From positions 1 to 6,775 of the forward strand of contig JANTFF010000035.1 of the NCBI GenBank assembly GCA_024763575.1: DNA of 6,775 nt. The letters are read 5' to 3'. Shown piece by piece: positions 5,002 to 6,775 of the stretch. The notes under the pieces are model-generated. The model was given only the letters and a program-made list of their open reading frames with translations. It did not search any database and was not told where the DNA came from. This DNA is from Sulfurovum sp. GTDB lineage: Bacteria > Campylobacterota > Campylobacteria > Campylobacterales > Sulfurovaceae. Each line of letters begins with the position of its first letter. Positions within the stretch are counted from its first letter, which is position 1. Made by a program: the position numbers and the translations under genes.

Positions 5002-5576
5002 ATCAACTCACTATAAGCCTGTTCCATACTCTCTTTGGCTAATCCTCCGACATGAATAATCTCTACTCTTCCTTTTTTGTTTAATCCAATCAAGAAAGGA
5101 ATAGAACCACTCCATTGGGCTTTAGCTTGAATATAATTCACAAAATTCATAGCATCTCCTAATTGAATAAGGTTATAGTTTATTCCTTTACTTTTAGCAA
5201 AATTTTTGAGCTCTTCTGTATCAAGACCTTGTACCTCAAAAGCCACAATAGATAAATCTTTATGCTCTTTTTGGATCTCAATTAAATCAGGTATCTCTCT
5301 AAGACATGGTGGGCATCTATGTCCAAAAAAGAGTAAAAATATCACTTTATTTTTTATCTCTTTAAATTCTAGTCCATTATCTATCTCTGTTAAATGAAAC
5401 TCTTTTTCATCTATAGTTTTTAGATTAAATTTAATATCCTTTGGTATAGTTTTCTTTACTAATACACTCTTATTTGTATCTGTTGTAGTTTTGGGTTGTG
5501 TATTGTTATTCTCTTTTTTATCACATCCTGATAATAATAACAAGAATATCAATAGAGTTAGTGTAATTTTATACAT
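4992..5576 (-). CDS. TlpA-like thioredoxin-fold lipoprotein with CPPC motif
   Basis: This 194-residue protein is a membrane-anchored thiol-disulfide oxidoreductase of the TlpA/ResA type, facing the periplasm. The signal peptide ends in lipobox LSGC (15-18), so C18 would be lipidated. D19 at +2 is the residue that retains lipoproteins in the inner membrane in E. coli. A polar Asn/Thr/Lys linker (19-44) leads to the thioredoxin fold. The active site is CPPC (88-91) in LLFFGHRCPPCLREIP, and the cis-proline is P160 in GSIPFLIG. The usual tryptophan before the first cysteine is replaced by R87. Such proteins often reduce partner disulfides for cytochrome c maturation or envelope repair; no partner gene is beside it. 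I chose 5576 over the longer frame from 5636 because the predicted promoter lies at 5608-5616, an AAGGAG site precedes 5576, and the lipoprotein signal then starts correctly. Confidence 0.88.
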   Translation of the reverse strand: MYKITLTLLIFLLLLSGCDKKENNNTQPKTTTDTNKSVLVKKTIPKDIKFNLKTIDEKEFHLTEIDNGLEFKEIKNKVIFLLFFGHRCPPCLREIPDLIEIQKEHKDLSIVAFEVQGLDTEELKNFAKSKGINYNLIQLGDAMNFVNYIQAKAQWSGSIPFLIGLNKKGRVEIIHVGGLAKESMEQAYSELIKE

Positions 5577-5585
5577 AATTAATGG

Positions 5586-5593
5586 TTCTCCTT
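5586..5593 (-). promoter_or_regulatory. Ribosome binding site deciding the start of the TlpA-like gene
   Basis: On the minus strand this reads AAGGAGAA, the strongest Shine-Dalgarno sequence placed before a gene here. The spacing of 11 nt from GGAG to the ATG at 5576 is longer than usual. In-frame ATGs at 5609 and 5636 lie within or upstream of the predicted promoter and would not be in the transcript. Confidence 0.6.
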
Positions 5594-5607
5594 TTTTTAT
5601 CAAAGAC

Positions 5608-5616
5608 ATTATATCA
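5608..5616 (-). promoter_or_regulatory. Extended -10 promoter for the TlpA-like gene
   Basis: On the minus strand this reads TGATATAAT, an extended -10 with a perfect TATAAT (5608-5613). The predicted start is the G at 5601, giving a 25-nt leader that contains the ribosome binding site. Confidence 0.6.
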
Positions 5617-5622
5617 CTTTTT

Positions 5623-5631
5623 TGGTAAAAT
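5623..5631 (+). promoter_or_regulatory. Extended -10 promoter for prfB, probably leaderless
   Basis: TGGTAAAAT is an extended -10 with hexamer TAAAAT at 5626-5631, after a run of T. Standard spacing puts the start at 5638 or 5639, and position 5639 is the A of the prfB ATG. No ribosome binding site is present between this element and the ATG. Confidence 0.5.
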
Positions 5632-5638
5632 AGCATTC

Positions 5639-6733
5639 ATGGATGCTTATGAATATAGTGAATTGTTAAAAACACTCACACTAAAAATTGAAAATATAAA
5701 AAATATTGTTAAACCAAATGACATAAAAGCTAGACTTGAAGAGATAAATCAGTTACAACAAGAGCCTAGTTTTTGGGAAGATGCCAAGATTGCATCTAAA
5801 ATCTCTCAAGAAAAAACAAAAAAAGAGAGAGTCTTAGCAAAATACCAAGATGCTTATAGTTCAGTTATGGATGCTAGTGAGTTTTTTGATATGGCAAAAT
5901 CTGAAAATGATGAAGATACGCTAGAGATGCTTTATGAAGAGGCAACTACTCTCAATAAAAGTATTAATGACCTAGAGGTTCAGATGATGTTAAGTGGAGA
6001 GCATGATAGTAACAATGTCATAATCTCTATTCATCCTGGTGCTGGAGGAACAGAGTCCCAAGATTGGGCAAATATGTTATATAGAATGTATCTAAGATGG
6101 GCTGAGAGAAAAGGGTTCAAAGTAGAAGTTCTTGATTATCAAGTAGGAGATGAAGCAGGAATTAAAGATGTCAGTTTCATTATCAAAGGTGAAAATGCTT
6201 ATGGATACCTCAAAGTAGAAAACGGAATACATAGATTGGTTCGTATCTCACCATTTGATAGTAATGCTAAACGGCATACCTCTTTTAGCTCTGTTATGGT
6301 TTCACCTGAAATTGATGATGATATAGATATAGAGATAGAAGATAAAGATATAAGAGTAGATACATATCGAGCTAGTGGAGCAGGTGGACAACATGTTAAT
6401 AAAACAGAGAGTGCCATTAGGATTACACATATAGAGACTAATATTGTAGTACAGTGTCAAAATGATAGAAGCCAACATAAAAACAGAGCTACAGCTATAA
6501 AGATGTTAAAATCAAGGCTTTATGAGTATGAGATGGAGAAAAAACAAGCCAAATTAGATGGAGTAGAAAAGAGTGATATAGGTTGGGGGCATCAAATTCG
6601 CTCCTATGTAATGGCACCATATCAACAGGTCAAAGATACAAGAAGTAATCAAGCTTTTTCTAATGTAGATGGAATTTTAGATGGAGATTTGGATAAACTT
6701 ATAGAAGGTGTACTTATATCAGTAATAAAATAA
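5639..6733 (+). CDS. prfB: Peptide chain release factor 2
   Basis: RF2 recognises UGA and UAA stop codons and triggers release of the finished protein. With 364 residues it matches the E. coli length (365) and aligns with it from the N-terminus, for example ARLEEIN at 31-37. The stop-codon recognition tripeptide SPF is at 204-206 (RISPFDSN), which separates RF2 from RF1 (PxT). The catalytic GGQ is at 249-251 in [24 protein letters not shown] and [13 protein letters not shown] follow as in the family. The reading frame is open through the position where E. coli has its programmed +1 frameshift (about codons 25-26), so that autoregulation is absent. An in-frame ATG at 5582 would add 19 hydrophobic residues and precede the predicted promoter, so I reject it. 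It diverges from the TlpA-like gene. Confidence 0.97.
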   Translation: MDAYEYSELLKTLTLKIENIKNIVKPNDIKARLEEINQLQQEPSFWEDAKIASKISQEKTKKERVLAKYQDAYSSVMDASEFFDMAKSENDEDTLEMLYEEATTLNKSINDLEVQMMLSGEHDSNNVIISIHPGAGGTESQDWANMLYRMYLRWAERKGFKVEVLDYQVGDEAGIKDVSFIIKGENAYGYLKVENGIHRLVRISPFDSNAKRHTSFSSVMVSPEIDDDIDIEIEDKDIRVDTYRASGAGGQHVNKTESAIRITHIETNIVVQCQNDRSQHKNRATAIKMLKSRLYEYEMEKKQAKLDGVEKSDIGWGHQIRSYVMAPYQQVKDTRSNQAFSNVDGILDGDLDKLIEGVLISVIK

Positions 6734-6747
6734 ATTTATTATAATAA
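6729..6747. repeat. Overlapping AT-only palindromes after prfB
   Basis: AATAAATTTATT (6729-6740) and TTATTATAATAA (6736-6747) are each perfect palindromes, and the first spans the prfB stop codon. A T6 run follows at 6754-6759. They could form a weak terminator, or TATAAT at 6740-6745 could be a -10 for a gene beyond the window. Pure A/T content makes chance likely. Nothing else is seen to 6775. Confidence 0.3.
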
Positions 6748-6775
6748 TATCTATTTTTTATCCTTTACACAATTT

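Noticed and set aside
5577..5636. Upstream in-frame starts of the TlpA-like gene (5609, 5636)
   Set aside because: They would place charged residues before the lipoprotein signal and lie in or before the -10 element.
5582..5638. Nineteen-residue N-terminal extension of prfB
   Set aside because: RF2 alignment starts at 5639, the extension has no ribosome binding site, and it would span the predicted promoter.

Overview
This is an AT-rich stretch of bacterial chromosome carrying nine complete, tightly packed genes. The gene content points to the Campylobacterota (epsilonproteobacteria): an uninterrupted RF2 gene, a Thermus-type PyrE ending in a CPMC motif, an frr-pyrE pair next to secG, and -10 boxes of the form (T)TGG-TAWAAT with no recognisable -35 element. 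A Sulfurimonas/Sulfurovum-like or related genus is my guess; the sequence does not settle the genus. No rRNA, tRNA, CRISPR array, insertion sequence, phage gene or other sign of recent transfer was seen.

Layout: (1) 1-138 is a non-coding leader for a Bax inhibitor-1/YccA family membrane protein (139-834, +). (2) Convergent to it is bioC, the malonyl-ACP methyltransferase of biotin synthesis (852-1565, -); the two share a hairpin that contains the bioC stop codon. (3) bioC diverges from secG (1661-1975, +) across a short region with a perfect inverted repeat that places one TATAAT box on each strand. (4) frr (2070-2627) and pyrE (2629-3240) form a two-gene operon with a 1-nt gap. (5) An OmpA-like glycine-zipper outer-membrane lipoprotein (3338-4078) and a SurA-like periplasmic chaperone (4148-4978) follow on the same strand, each with its own promoter-like sequence. 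(6) Convergent to the chaperone is a TlpA-like thioredoxin lipoprotein (4992-5576, -), sharing a 26-nt perfect palindrome. (7) It diverges from prfB (5639-6733, +), and the two probably use a bidirectional promoter whose prfB transcript would be leaderless or nearly so.

Functionally, the genes cover translation (frr, prfB), protein export and envelope assembly (secG, SurA-like, OmpA-like lipoprotein, TlpA-like thiol protein), nucleotide and cofactor synthesis (pyrE, bioC) and an inner-membrane BI-1 protein. These are housekeeping genes, and I see no convincing novel multi-gene system. The more interesting material is regulatory: opposed -10 elements in compact divergent promoters, a probably leaderless prfB without the classical frameshift control, and perfect palindromes that serve as shared 3' ends for convergent genes. 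All nine genes stop with UAA or UAG; none uses UGA.
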